Source of the DNA: Methylocystis sp.
GTDB lineage: Bacteria > Pseudomonadota > Alphaproteobacteria > Rhizobiales > Beijerinckiaceae
Assembly: GCA_002929055.1 (NCBI GenBank)
Contig: PERY01000026.1
Span: forward strand, 1 to 36,617
Length of the DNA: 36,617 nt
Reading direction: 5' to 3'
A program made the position numbers and the translations under genes. The notes under the pieces are model-generated. The model did no database searches. It was not told where the DNA came from and worked only from the letters and a program-made list of their open reading frames with translations. Of the stretch, positions 9,265 through 17,911 are shown piece after piece (position 1 is the stretch's first letter; every line of letters starts with the position of its first letter).

Positions 9265-10605
9265 TCAGGCGGCGTCTTCGGCCGGCAGGAGGAAGCCGGT
9301 CACCGAGCGGCGCTTGTCGAGCCAGTTCTTCGCAGCGGCGGTCACGTCGGCGGCGGTCACGGCCTCCATGCGCTCCGGCCAGGCGACGACGTCCTCGATG
9401 GTGAGGCCGGTGGCCAGAGCCTCGCCATACCAGCGCGCGAGCGAGGCCTGGCTGTCCTGGGCGTAGATGGCGTCGGCGACAAGCCGCGTCTTGGCGCGCG
9501 CAAGATGCTCCGCGTCTATGGGCTGCTCGATGAAGCGCTTGAGCACATCCTCGATCGCCGCGTCGAGCCGTTCGAGCGACACGCCCGGCGCCGGCGTCGC
9601 GTAGACCCAGAGCCGCGTGTCGTCGACAGCGGAGCCGAGGTAATACGCGCCCGCGCCGACGGCGAGCTTCGACTCGACGACCAGCGTTTCATAGAGCGCG
9701 CTCGTCGCGCCGCCGCCGATCATATAGGCGAGCGTCTCCAGCGCCTCCGCCTCTCCGGGCTGCGCCGTCCTGTAGGAGGGCACGAGAAAGACCCGCTCAT
9801 GCGAGGGCTGCTCGACCTTCTCGTCGGAGAGAGACACGAGCCGGTGCGCGCGATGCGGCGGCTCCTTGGTGCGGTTGCGGCGCGGCGGCTCGGCGCACGC
9901 CGGGATCGCGCCATAGGTCTCGCGCGCGAGAGCCAGCACCTCCTGCGCCTCGACGTCGCCGGCGACGATGAGGATGGCGTTCTCGGGCGTGTAGAAGCGG
10001 TCGTAATAGTGGAGCGCATCGTTGCGGTCGAGACTCTCGATCTCGTGATTCCAGCCGATGATCGGCGTGCCGTAAGGGTGATGCGCGAAGAGCGCCGCCT
10101 GCACCGCTTCGTCGAGCTGCGCGGCGGGGTCGTTGTCGGTGCGCATGCGGCGCTCCTCGAGCACCACGTCGCGCTCGGGCGTCACCACTTCATCGGTGAG
10201 CACGAGATTGCGCATGCGGTCGGCCTCGAACGCCATGAGCGTCTTGAGATGCTCCTTGCCGATGCGCTGGAAATAGGCGGTGTAGTCATAGCTGGTGAAG
10301 GCGTTCTCCTGCCCGCCGAGTTCGGCGACGAGATTGGAGAACTCGCCCTGCGGATGGTTCGTCGTGCCCTTGAACATCAGATGTTCGAGGAAATGGGCGA
10401 TGCCCGATTTGCCGACCGGATCGTCGGCGGAGCCGTTCTTGTACCAGACCATATGGGTCACGACGGGCGTGCGCATATCCGGTATGACGACGAGTTCGAG
10501 ACCATTATCGAGCTTGAAATGCGACACATTGGCGCTCGAGCGCGCCGCGTCGCCGGCCTCGCCCGGGGTGAGCGAGACGGTCGGCGACGAAAACGACGAA
10601 GACAT
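9265..10605 (-). CDS. M16 family zinc peptidase, catalytic subunit
   Basis: A 446-residue M16 peptidase with the inverted zinc motif His71-x-x-Glu74-His75 in IAHFLEHLMFKGT; the third ligand should be a Glu about 75 residues on, within the expected EAVQAALFAHHPYG region. The C-terminal half keeps a ZGG-type loop (YMIGGGATSALYETL) but a weaker R/Y signature than its partner, which fits a heterodimer. It starts at ATG 10603-10605 and probably forms an operon with the non-catalytic gene. The lspA-secreted protein-M16-M16 order is a recurring alphaproteobacterial arrangement. Confidence 0.92.
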   Translation of the reverse strand: MSSSFSSPTVSLTPGEAGDAARSSANVSHFKLDNGLELVVIPDMRTPVVTHMVWYKNGSADDPVGKSGIAHFLEHLMFKGTTNHPQGEFSNLVAELGGQENAFTSYDYTAYFQRIGKEHLKTLMAFEADRMRNLVLTDEVVTPERDVVLEERRMRTDNDPAAQLDEAVQAALFAHHPYGTPIIGWNHEIESLDRNDALHYYDRFYTPENAILIVAGDVEAQEVLALARETYGAIPACAEPPRRNRTKEPPHRAHRLVSLSDEKVEQPSHERVFLVPSYRTAQPGEAEALETLAYMIGGGATSALYETLVVESKLAVGAGAYYLGSAVDDTRLWVYATPAPGVSLERLDAAIEDVLKRFIEQPIDAEHLARAKTRLVADAIYAQDSQASLARWYGEALATGLTIEDVVAWPERMEAVTAADVTAAAKNWLDKRRSVTGFLLPAEDAA

Positions 10606-10677
10606 GAATGGGCCTTTCCCGCGGCGCAGGGCCGCGCAAATCAGGAGAACCTTTCCCCCAATATAGGCCGAAATTCC

Positions 10678-11382
10678 CTACTTGTCAGAGCCCTTCAGGA
10701 AGCTCGGCATCATGCCGGACAACAGCCCGCCGCCGCCGGAAGCGCGCTGCGGAGGCGCCGTGCCCGCGGTCTGGGCGACGGGATCATTGTCATTGCCGTC
10801 GGAGCCGCCGACATAACTCAGCGGGTTCCACCAACTGGTCTTCTTGCCCTCGGGGTCGCGGACCTTGCTGAGATCCTGGGTGGGACGGCGGTAGCCGCTC
10901 GGCGGCTCGGTGAGCATGCGGCGCGCCGGCTCGTCCATGACCGGACCGTTCGAGCGCGATCCGGCGGTGAGCGCCTTCTGGAGGAAGCCGGGCTCGTCGT
11001 CCGTGCCCGGCGCGTAATCGGGCTTCGGGCCGCGAATGCGCTCGAGGAGGCCGACCCTCTTCTCTTCCGCCGGCGCGTTGGGAACCTTGGCGTAACGATC
11101 GGAATTGCGGCGGCGCGCGACCGAAGCGTCGGCCGGCCATCCGCCGGGGCGCTCGGCCGTCTCCTTGGGGGCCGGCAGGTCGCCGACGCGCGGCGGCAGC
11201 ACGAGTTTGGGCCGCTCGCTATAGTCGATCGACTTGGCCGCGGGGTCCGAACTGACCCCGACGAGCTCCATCACCGAGCCGATGGTGGACTTGTCGTCCG
11301 CGGCCAAAGCCGGCGCGGCATGGGCCGCCGCAAGGCCGGCCACAGCCAGAAATGCGCGGCGCCGATACGCTGCAAGCTTCAT
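10678..11382 (-). CDS. Secreted protein beside lspA, possibly DUF3035-like
   Basis: A 234-residue protein starting at ATG 11380-11382 with AGGAG eight bases upstream; the open frame extends to 11604 but that part has no support. The N-terminus YRRRAFLAVAG plus a hydrophobic stretch ending APALA resembles a signal peptide, with a twin-Arg-like RRxFL core. No lipobox Cys is seen. The rest is Pro/Gly/Ser-rich and probably disordered, with a PKLVLPPRVGDLPAP segment. DUF3035 proteins (named BamF in some alphaproteobacteria) have a similar Pro-rich LVLPP element and are found near lspA; the assignment is tentative. Confidence 0.7.
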   Translation of the reverse strand: MKLAAYRRRAFLAVAGLAAAHAAPALAADDKSTIGSVMELVGVSSDPAAKSIDYSERPKLVLPPRVGDLPAPKETAERPGGWPADASVARRRNSDRYAKVPNAPAEEKRVGLLERIRGPKPDYAPGTDDEPGFLQKALTAGSRSNGPVMDEPARRMLTEPPSGYRRPTQDLSKVRDPEGKKTSWWNPLSYVGGSDGNDNDPVAQTAGTAPPQRASGGGGLLSGMMPSFLKGSDK

Positions 11383-11473
11383 CGAACGTCTCCTGAATCT
11401 GCCCCGAAAAGCGCTCCGGGCGGCGCCGGGCGCCGCTCGCAAAGGAGGACAATGCGCGCCACTTATTGGCGAT

Positions 11474-12025
11474 TTAGTGGCAAGCCGTCCCGTCGCCGCC
11501 CGCTGCAGGGGTTTGCGCGGGCTCCTTTGCGGGCTCCTGCGCCCCGAAGAAGCTCTCATACAGAAGCATCGCCACGCCGGCTGTGATGGCGACGTCGGCG
11601 ACATTGAAAACGTAGTTGGCGAGCGGCCCCACGGGCAGCGCGGTGTGCAGGTAGAAGAAATCGGCGACCGCGCCGCGCGTCAGCCGGTCGGCGGCGTTGC
11701 CGAGCGCGCCGCCGACGACGAGGCCCAGCGCCAGCGCCGTCAGGCGGTTCGGAGCGCGCCACATCCACCACAGGAGCCCGGAGACGATAGCGCCCTGCCC
11801 CGCGAGCAGCAGCGCGCGGCCGACGCCCTCATGCGCCGGAAAGAGCGAATAGGAGACGCCATAGTTCCATGAGAGCACCAGATCGAGAAAGGGCGCAACC
11901 GCGACCGGCTGGCGCGCCTCTATGCCGAAGACGTGCAGCATCCAGTATTTGTGGGCCTGGTCGAGAAGGGCTGCGCCCAGGACGGCAAGAAGCCCGAGAG
12001 CTCGGAGGGACAAGGTGGTCGGCAA
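11474..12025 (-). CDS. lspA: Lipoprotein signal peptidase
   Basis: Inner-membrane aspartyl protease that removes signal peptides from prolipoproteins. The family motifs are [10 protein letters not shown] (52-61), GNAADR with catalytic Asp113 and [11 protein letters not shown] with catalytic Asp144, plus four hydrophobic helices. I place the start at TTG 12023-12025, behind AAGGAGA; this gives 183 residues, close to the family norm. The frame is open to 12262, but that segment is charged, crosses the groES promoter and is not LspA-like. It is divergent from groES. The last 20 residues are a Pro/Ala-rich tail beyond the usual domain. Confidence 0.93.
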   Translation of the reverse strand: MPTTLSLRALGLLAVLGAALLDQAHKYWMLHVFGIEARQPVAVAPFLDLVLSWNYGVSYSLFPAHEGVGRALLLAGQGAIVSGLLWWMWRAPNRLTALALGLVVGGALGNAADRLTRGAVADFFYLHTALPVGPLANYVFNVADVAITAGVAMLLYESFFGAQEPAKEPAQTPAAGGDGTACH

Positions 12026-12173
12026 AAGGGCGTCTCCTTCGCCGCACGCATAGGCCCGGAGTGGCCAAAAGAAAAGCCGCGCCCGCCTGGCCGGGCGTTT
12101 CCCTGCGTGCCGGACGTCTGGCTCCAGAGCCCGCATCGCCGGTTCGAGGCGGCGTCCCGCTGGCGCGACATTC

Positions 12174-12202
12174 TTGACAGCGGCGCGCCCTATCCTTATC
12201 TG
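12174..12202 (+). promoter_or_regulatory. Sigma-70 type promoter of groESL
   Basis: A perfect -35 TTGACA at 12174-12179 is followed after 17 bases by TATCTG at 12197-12202. Transcription would begin around 12208, immediately before the CIRCE element, which is the classic arrangement for HrcA repression. Confidence 0.75.
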
Positions 12203-12213
12203 GAGACGCGTTG

Positions 12214-12240
12214 TTGGCACTCGTCGCCAGAGAGTGCCAA
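12214..12240. promoter_or_regulatory. CIRCE element (HrcA operator)
   Basis: TTGGCACTC-N9-GAGTGCCAA is a perfect 9-bp inverted repeat matching the CIRCE consensus (TTAGCACTC-N9-GAGTGCTAA) except for one compensated base pair. It lies between the groES promoter and start codon. HrcA bound here represses groESL; heat stress titrates GroEL from HrcA and relieves repression. hrcA itself is not in this window. Confidence 0.95.
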
Positions 12241-12308
12241 CAGTTTCGCTTATGGCTTGCATCGGGCGTCATTTTCACGCCCGGAGCATAGAGAAGGAAG
12301 ACATTACA

Positions 12309-12596
12309 ATGGCGTTCCGTCCCCTGCACGACCGGGTCGTGGTCAAGCGTCTCGAAGGCGAGGAAAAGACCAAAGGCGGCATCATCATCCCCGACTCCGC
12401 GAAGGAAAAGCCGCAGGAAGGCAAAATTGTCGCCGTAGGCCCCGGCGCCCGCGACGAAAGCGGCAAGCTGGTCCCGCTCGACGTGAAGGCCGGCGACCGC
12501 GTGCTGTTCGGCAAATGGTCCGGCACCGAAGTCAAGGTCGACGGTGACGACCTGCTCATCATGAAGGAAAGCGACATCCTCGGCATCGTCGACTAA
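12309..12596 (+). CDS. groES: Co-chaperonin GroES
   Basis: The 95-residue lid of the GroEL chamber. [17 protein letters not shown] at the N-terminus, the mobile loop [17 protein letters not shown] and the C-terminal [14 protein letters not shown] are all canonical. ATG 12309 is chosen because GAGAAGGAAG precedes it and all homologues begin here; the upstream in-frame extension runs through the CIRCE site. It is first gene of a two-gene operon with groEL 46 bases on. Confidence 0.98.
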   Translation: MAFRPLHDRVVVKRLEGEEKTKGGIIIPDSAKEKPQEGKIVAVGPGARDESGKLVPLDVKAGDRVLFGKWSGTEVKVDGDDLLIMKESDILGIVD

Positions 12597-12642
12597 CTCG
12601 GCAAAGCCCGTTCGCTTCCAATCCAATTCAGGAGTTTTGTAA

Positions 12643-14283
<1,641 letters not shown>

Positions 14284-14312
14284 GTCCGCCGGTCATCGAA
14301 GAGGATTGGAGA

Positions 14313-14339
14313 GCCCCGGGGAAACCCGGGGCTTTTTTT
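14313..14339 (+). terminator. Intrinsic terminator of groESL
   Basis: An 8-bp GC stem (GCCCCGGG at 14313-14320, CCCGGGGC at 14325-14332) with a GAAA tetraloop is followed by seven T residues. It lies 30 bases after the groEL stop. Confidence 0.95.
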
Positions 14340-14598
14340 ATCGGAGCGCTTGTTCGTCCCGCAATCGGCCAATGTCACGCTACGTTCAAAAAATCTTCTT
14401 CGCTCATGCGTAAGAAGCCTACCGGGCCAGCCCGGCCCGGAGCCGCTTCATCATGTTGCGCGGGGGTTGCAAGCTCTTGTGCGCTCGCGACGAAAGCGCG
14501 CGGCGCCAGGTCGTTGCGATAAGCGCCGCGCTCGGTTAGCATCAAGCTGCGCGAGACGGTTCTGTCCACGCGTCACACCACGATCCGGGAGATATGCG
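14340..14598. other. Intergenic stretch with no supported gene
   Basis: Between the groEL terminator and the subunit IV gene I see only a short palindrome, CCGGGC-CA-GCCCGG at 14422-14435. A 64-codon frame on the minus strand and an upstream extension of the next gene both lack a ribosome site and any recognisable feature. The promoter for the oxidase subunit and pnt genes presumably lies here, but no clear -35/-10 pair stands out. Confidence 0.5.
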
Positions 14599-14745
14599 AT
14601 GGCGAGCAATCGCGGTTCAGCGTCAACTGACGCGGACTGGGCCGAACATGAAAAGACCTACAACGGCTTTATCTGGCTGCTGAAGTTTTCCGCAGCGAGC
14701 TCGGCGATAACGCTGCTGGCGCTGTTCCTCCTCTTCGCGCGTTAA
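14599..14745 (+). CDS. aa3-type cytochrome c oxidase subunit IV
   Basis: A 48-residue membrane protein of the alphaproteobacterial aa3-type oxidase subunit IV family. It has an acidic/polar head with DADWAEHEKTYNGFIWLLK, the family hallmark, followed by a single transmembrane helix and a C-terminal FAR. ATG 14599 follows GGGAGA. The longer in-frame extension to 14350 has no support. In Rhizobiales this small gene commonly sits directly before pntAA, as here, away from the main oxidase operon. Confidence 0.9.
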   Translation: MASNRGSASTDADWAEHEKTYNGFIWLLKFSAASSAITLLALFLLFAR

Positions 14746-14827
14746 CAACGCGTTCGCCCCTCACGCCAAGCCGTCAGGGGCCACCATGACGGCGACGGTT
14801 TTCGATTCGAAGAAACCGGAGTTCGTC

Positions 14828-15961
14828 ATGCGCATCGCCGTATTGGCCGAAACGGACAAAGCCGAGCCGCGCGTCGCGGCCACGCCAGAAACCGTCAAGA
14901 AGTTCATCGCTCTCGGCGCCGAGGTCGCGGTTCAGGCCGGGGCCGGCGCCGGGGCCGGCGTCTCGGACGCTGACTACGCCGCCGCAGGCGCGCTGATCGG
15001 ACCCGATCCCGCGACCACTCTGGCCGGCGCCGACATAGCGCTGCGCGTGCGCCGCCCCGCCGCCGCGGAGATCGCCGGCGCGAAGCCCAACCTAGCCGTC
15101 ATCTCCATCATGGACCCCTTCGGCAATGAGGCGGCGCTCGCCGATCTCGCCAAGGCGGGCGCCATCGCCTTCGCCATGGAGTTCATGCCGCGCATCACCC
15201 GTGCGCAATCCATGGACGTGCTGTCCTCGCAGGCCAATCTCGCGGGCTATCGCGCGGTGATCGACGCAGCCGCCGAATATGGCCGTTCCTTCCCCATGAT
15301 GATGACGGCGGCCGGCACCGTTCCGGCGGCGAAGGTCTTCATCATGGGCGTCGGCGTCGCGGGCCTTCAGGCCATCGCGACGGCGAAGCGCCTTGGCGCC
15401 ATCGTCACCGCGACGGATGTGCGCCCCGCGACGAAGGAACAGGTCGAATCGCTCGGCGCGAAGTTCCTGGCTGTCGAGAACGAAGAGTTCCAGCAGGCGC
15501 AGACGGCCGGCGGCTACGCCAAGGAGATGTCCAGGGAATATCAAGCGGCGCAGGCCGAGCTCACCGCGAGCCACATCGCCAAGCAGGACGTCGTCATCAC
15601 CACCGCTCTCATTCCCGGCCGCCCGGCGCCAAAGCTCATCTCGGCGGACATGGTCCACTCGATGCGCAATGGCTCCGTGATCGTCGATCTTGCGGCCGAG
15701 CGCGGCGGCAATTGCGAATTGACCAAGCCCGGAGAGACGAGCGTCGTGAACGGCGTGAAGATCGTCGGCGCGCTCAATCTGCCGGGCCGCATGGCCTCGA
15801 CCGCCTCGAGCCTCTACGCAAAGAACCTGCTCGCCTTCGTCGAGACGATGATCTCGAAGGAAACGAAGCAGCTCGCCATCAACTGGGACGACGAACTCAT
15901 CAAGGCGACCGCGCTCACGCGGGACGGCGCCGTCACGGACGAGCGTTTCAAAAAGGCCTGA
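14828..15961 (+). CDS. pntAA: NAD(P) transhydrogenase subunit alpha part 1
   Basis: NAD(H)-binding domain I of the proton-translocating transhydrogenase that makes NADPH from NADH at the expense of proton-motive force. Homologues start [25 protein letters not shown], and ATG 14828 has GGAG eight bases upstream, so I prefer it over ATG 14786, which would add 14 residues. A Rossmann segment ([23 protein letters not shown]) lies in the middle, followed by the mobile-loop region and [12 protein letters not shown]. It is followed by pntAB and pntB, the three-polypeptide form typical of alphaproteobacteria. Confidence 0.94.
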   Translation: MRIAVLAETDKAEPRVAATPETVKKFIALGAEVAVQAGAGAGAGVSDADYAAAGALIGPDPATTLAGADIALRVRRPAAAEIAGAKPNLAVISIMDPFGNEAALADLAKAGAIAFAMEFMPRITRAQSMDVLSSQANLAGYRAVIDAAAEYGRSFPMMMTAAGTVPAAKVFIMGVGVAGLQAIATAKRLGAIVTATDVRPATKEQVESLGAKFLAVENEEFQQAQTAGGYAKEMSREYQAAQAELTASHIAKQDVVITTALIPGRPAPKLISADMVHSMRNGSVIVDLAAERGGNCELTKPGETSVVNGVKIVGALNLPGRMASTASSLYAKNLLAFVETMISKETKQLAINWDDELIKATALTRDGAVTDERFKKA

Positions 15962-15996
15962 GCCCAAAGCATCCCTCCAACAAAGGGCGTCGAACG

Positions 15997-16446
15997 ATGA
16001 CCGACTCTACGCAGCAACTGCTCGATAAGGCGCGGGCCGCGGCCGAGGCCGCCCGCCAGATGGCGGATCAGGCGCAGCATTATTCCGATCAGCTGGCCCA
16101 AACCGCCGCCGCCGTCACCTCGCACGGCCTTGGCGGCGGCGCCATCGATCCGCTCGTGTTCCGCATCGCGATTTTCGCGCTCGCGGTTTTTGTCGGCTAC
16201 TACGTCGTTTGGTCGGTGACGCCGGCGCTGCATACGCCGCTGATGTCCGTGACCAACGCAATCTCCTCCGTCATCGTCGTCGGCGCGCTGCTCTCTGTCG
16301 GCGTCGAGGCGTCGAGCACCTCGGACGAGGGCGCGGGCTGGGCGCGATGGTTCGGCTTCATCGCCCTCATTCTCGCCTGCGTGAACATATTCGGCGGCTT
16401 CCTCGTCACCGAACGCATGCTCTCCATGTACAAGAAGAAGGGCTGA
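15997..16446 (+). CDS. pntAB: NAD(P) transhydrogenase subunit alpha part 2
   Basis: A 149-residue protein with an Ala/Gln-rich helical N-terminus (about 1-45) and three or four transmembrane helices (from about residue 50: [22 protein letters not shown], then [15 protein letters not shown], then [23 protein letters not shown]). This is the membrane part of the alpha subunit, separate from the NAD-binding part in this group. It ends four bases before pntB. Confidence 0.93.
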   Translation: MTDSTQQLLDKARAAAEAARQMADQAQHYSDQLAQTAAAVTSHGLGGGAIDPLVFRIAIFALAVFVGYYVVWSVTPALHTPLMSVTNAISSVIVVGALLSVGVEASSTSDEGAGWARWFGFIALILACVNIFGGFLVTERMLSMYKKKG

Positions 16447-16450
16447 CGCC

Positions 16451-17848
16451 ATGAGCGCCAATATCGCAGCTCTTCTCTACCTCGTCGCCGGCGTGCTGTT
16501 CATCCTCGCGCTGCGCGGCCTCTCCTCTCCCGCAACCTCGCGCGACGGCAATCGCTACGGCATGATCGGCATGGCGGTCGCCGTCGCGACGACGCTGCTC
16601 CTGCATCTGCCGCCATTCTTTGGTCTCGTGCTGATCCTCGTCGGCGCGGGCGCCGGCGGCGGCATCGGCGCCTATGTGGCGCAGCGCATCCCCATGACGG
16701 CGATGCCGGAGCTCGTGGCCTTCTTCCATTCGCTCGTCGGCCTCGCCGCCGTGCTTGTCGCGGCGAGCGCCTTCTTCGCGCCGCAGGCCTTCGGCATCGG
16801 CTCGGCTGGCGAAATCGAAGCGGGCAGCCTTTTTGAAATGTCTCTGGGCGCGGCGATCGGCGCGATCACCTTCACGGGCTCGATCATCGCCTTTCTCAAG
16901 CTCTCCGAACGCATGAGCGGCAAGCCCATCCTGCTGCCGGAGCGGCACACGATCAACATCATGCTCGGCGTCGCCCTCGTGGCGCTGATCGTTCTGTTCG
17001 CCTCGACGCAGAGCGGCTGGTGGCTCTTCCTGCTGGTCCTCGTGTCCTTCACGCTGGGCGTGACGCTCATCATCCCGATCGGCGGCGCCGACATGCCGGT
17101 CGTCGTCTCCATGCTCAACTCCTATTCGGGCTGGGCGGCGGCGGGCATCGGCTTCACGCTAGGCAATCTCGCGCTCATCATCACGGGCGCGCTGGTCGGC
17201 TCCTCGGGCGCGATCCTCTCCTACATCATGTGCAAGGGCATGAACCGCAGCTTCATCTCCGTCATTCTCGGCGGCTTTGGCGGCGAGGCGGCGGGGCCGG
17301 CGGGCGCAAAGGAGACGCGCAACGTCAAGCAGGGTTCGGCGGAAGACGCCGCCTATATCATGCAGAATTCGTCGAAGATCATCATCGTGCCGGGCTATGG
17401 CATGGCGGTGGCGCAGGCGCAGCACGCGCTGCGCGAGATGGCGGACCTGCTGAAGAAAGAGGGCGTCGAGATCAGCTACGCCATTCATCCGGTCGCGGGC
17501 CGCATGCCGGGCCATATGAATGTGCTGCTCGCCGAAGCGAACGTGCCTTATGACGAGGTCTTCGAACTCGAGGACATCAACTCGGAGTTCTCCCAGGCCG
17601 ACGTCGCCTTCGTCATCGGCGCCAATGACGTGACGAACCCCGCGGCCAAGACCGACAAGACGTCGGCTATCTATGGCATGCCGATTCTCGATGTGGAAAA
17701 GGCGAAGACGGTGCTCTTCCTCAAGCGCGGCATGGGCTCTGGCTACGCCGGCGTCGAGAACGAACTCTTCTTCCGGCCCAACACGATGATGCTTTTCGGC
17801 GACGCCAAGAAAACCGTCGAGTCGATCGTCAAATCGCTCGGTCACTAG
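16451..17848 (+). CDS. pntB: NAD(P) transhydrogenase subunit beta
   Basis: A 465-residue protein with about eight or nine N-terminal transmembrane helices forming the proton channel with pntAB, and a C-terminal NADP(H)-binding domain III from about 285. Domain III shows the fingerprint IIVPGYGMAVAQAQHAL, HPVAGRMPGHMNVLLAEANVPYD and VIGANDVTNPAAKTDKTS. Full length. A terminator lies just after the stop. NADPH from this enzyme feeds biosynthesis, including carbon assimilation in methanotrophs. Confidence 0.96.
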   Translation: MSANIAALLYLVAGVLFILALRGLSSPATSRDGNRYGMIGMAVAVATTLLLHLPPFFGLVLILVGAGAGGGIGAYVAQRIPMTAMPELVAFFHSLVGLAAVLVAASAFFAPQAFGIGSAGEIEAGSLFEMSLGAAIGAITFTGSIIAFLKLSERMSGKPILLPERHTINIMLGVALVALIVLFASTQSGWWLFLLVLVSFTLGVTLIIPIGGADMPVVVSMLNSYSGWAAAGIGFTLGNLALIITGALVGSSGAILSYIMCKGMNRSFISVILGGFGGEAAGPAGAKETRNVKQGSAEDAAYIMQNSSKIIIVPGYGMAVAQAQHALREMADLLKKEGVEISYAIHPVAGRMPGHMNVLLAEANVPYDEVFELEDINSEFSQADVAFVIGANDVTNPAAKTDKTSAIYGMPILDVEKAKTVLFLKRGMGSGYAGVENELFFRPNTMMLFGDAKKTVESIVKSLGH

Positions 17849-17857
17849 GCGCGCATC

Positions 17858-17895
17858 AAAAAAAACGCCCGGGATCGTCTCCCGGGCGTTTTTTT
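17858..17895. terminator. Bidirectional intrinsic terminator
   Basis: A perfect 10-bp stem (ACGCCCGGGA at 17865-17874, TCCCGGGCGT at 17880-17889, loop TCGTC) is flanked by an A-run on the left and a T-run on the right. It can therefore end both pntB from the left and the convergent TonB receptor gene from the right. Confidence 0.95.
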
Positions 17896-17911
17896 GCGAC
17901 GCTGAAGCAGA

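Noticed and set aside
9214..11586. A 790-codon open frame on the plus strand opposite the M16 peptidase genes
   Set aside because: It is the antisense of two clear M16 genes and the secreted protein gene, is Arg/Gly/Ala-rich without motifs, and arises from high GC.
12026..12262. Upstream in-frame extension of lspA
   Set aside because: The extra residues are Arg-rich and not part of LspA; a ribosome site points to TTG 12025.
12174..12308. Upstream in-frame extension of groES
   Set aside because: It would translate through the promoter and the CIRCE element, and GroES proteins begin at the ATG at 12309.
14375..14569. A 64-codon minus-strand frame after groEL
   Set aside because: No ribosome site, no recognisable composition and no supporting neighbour.
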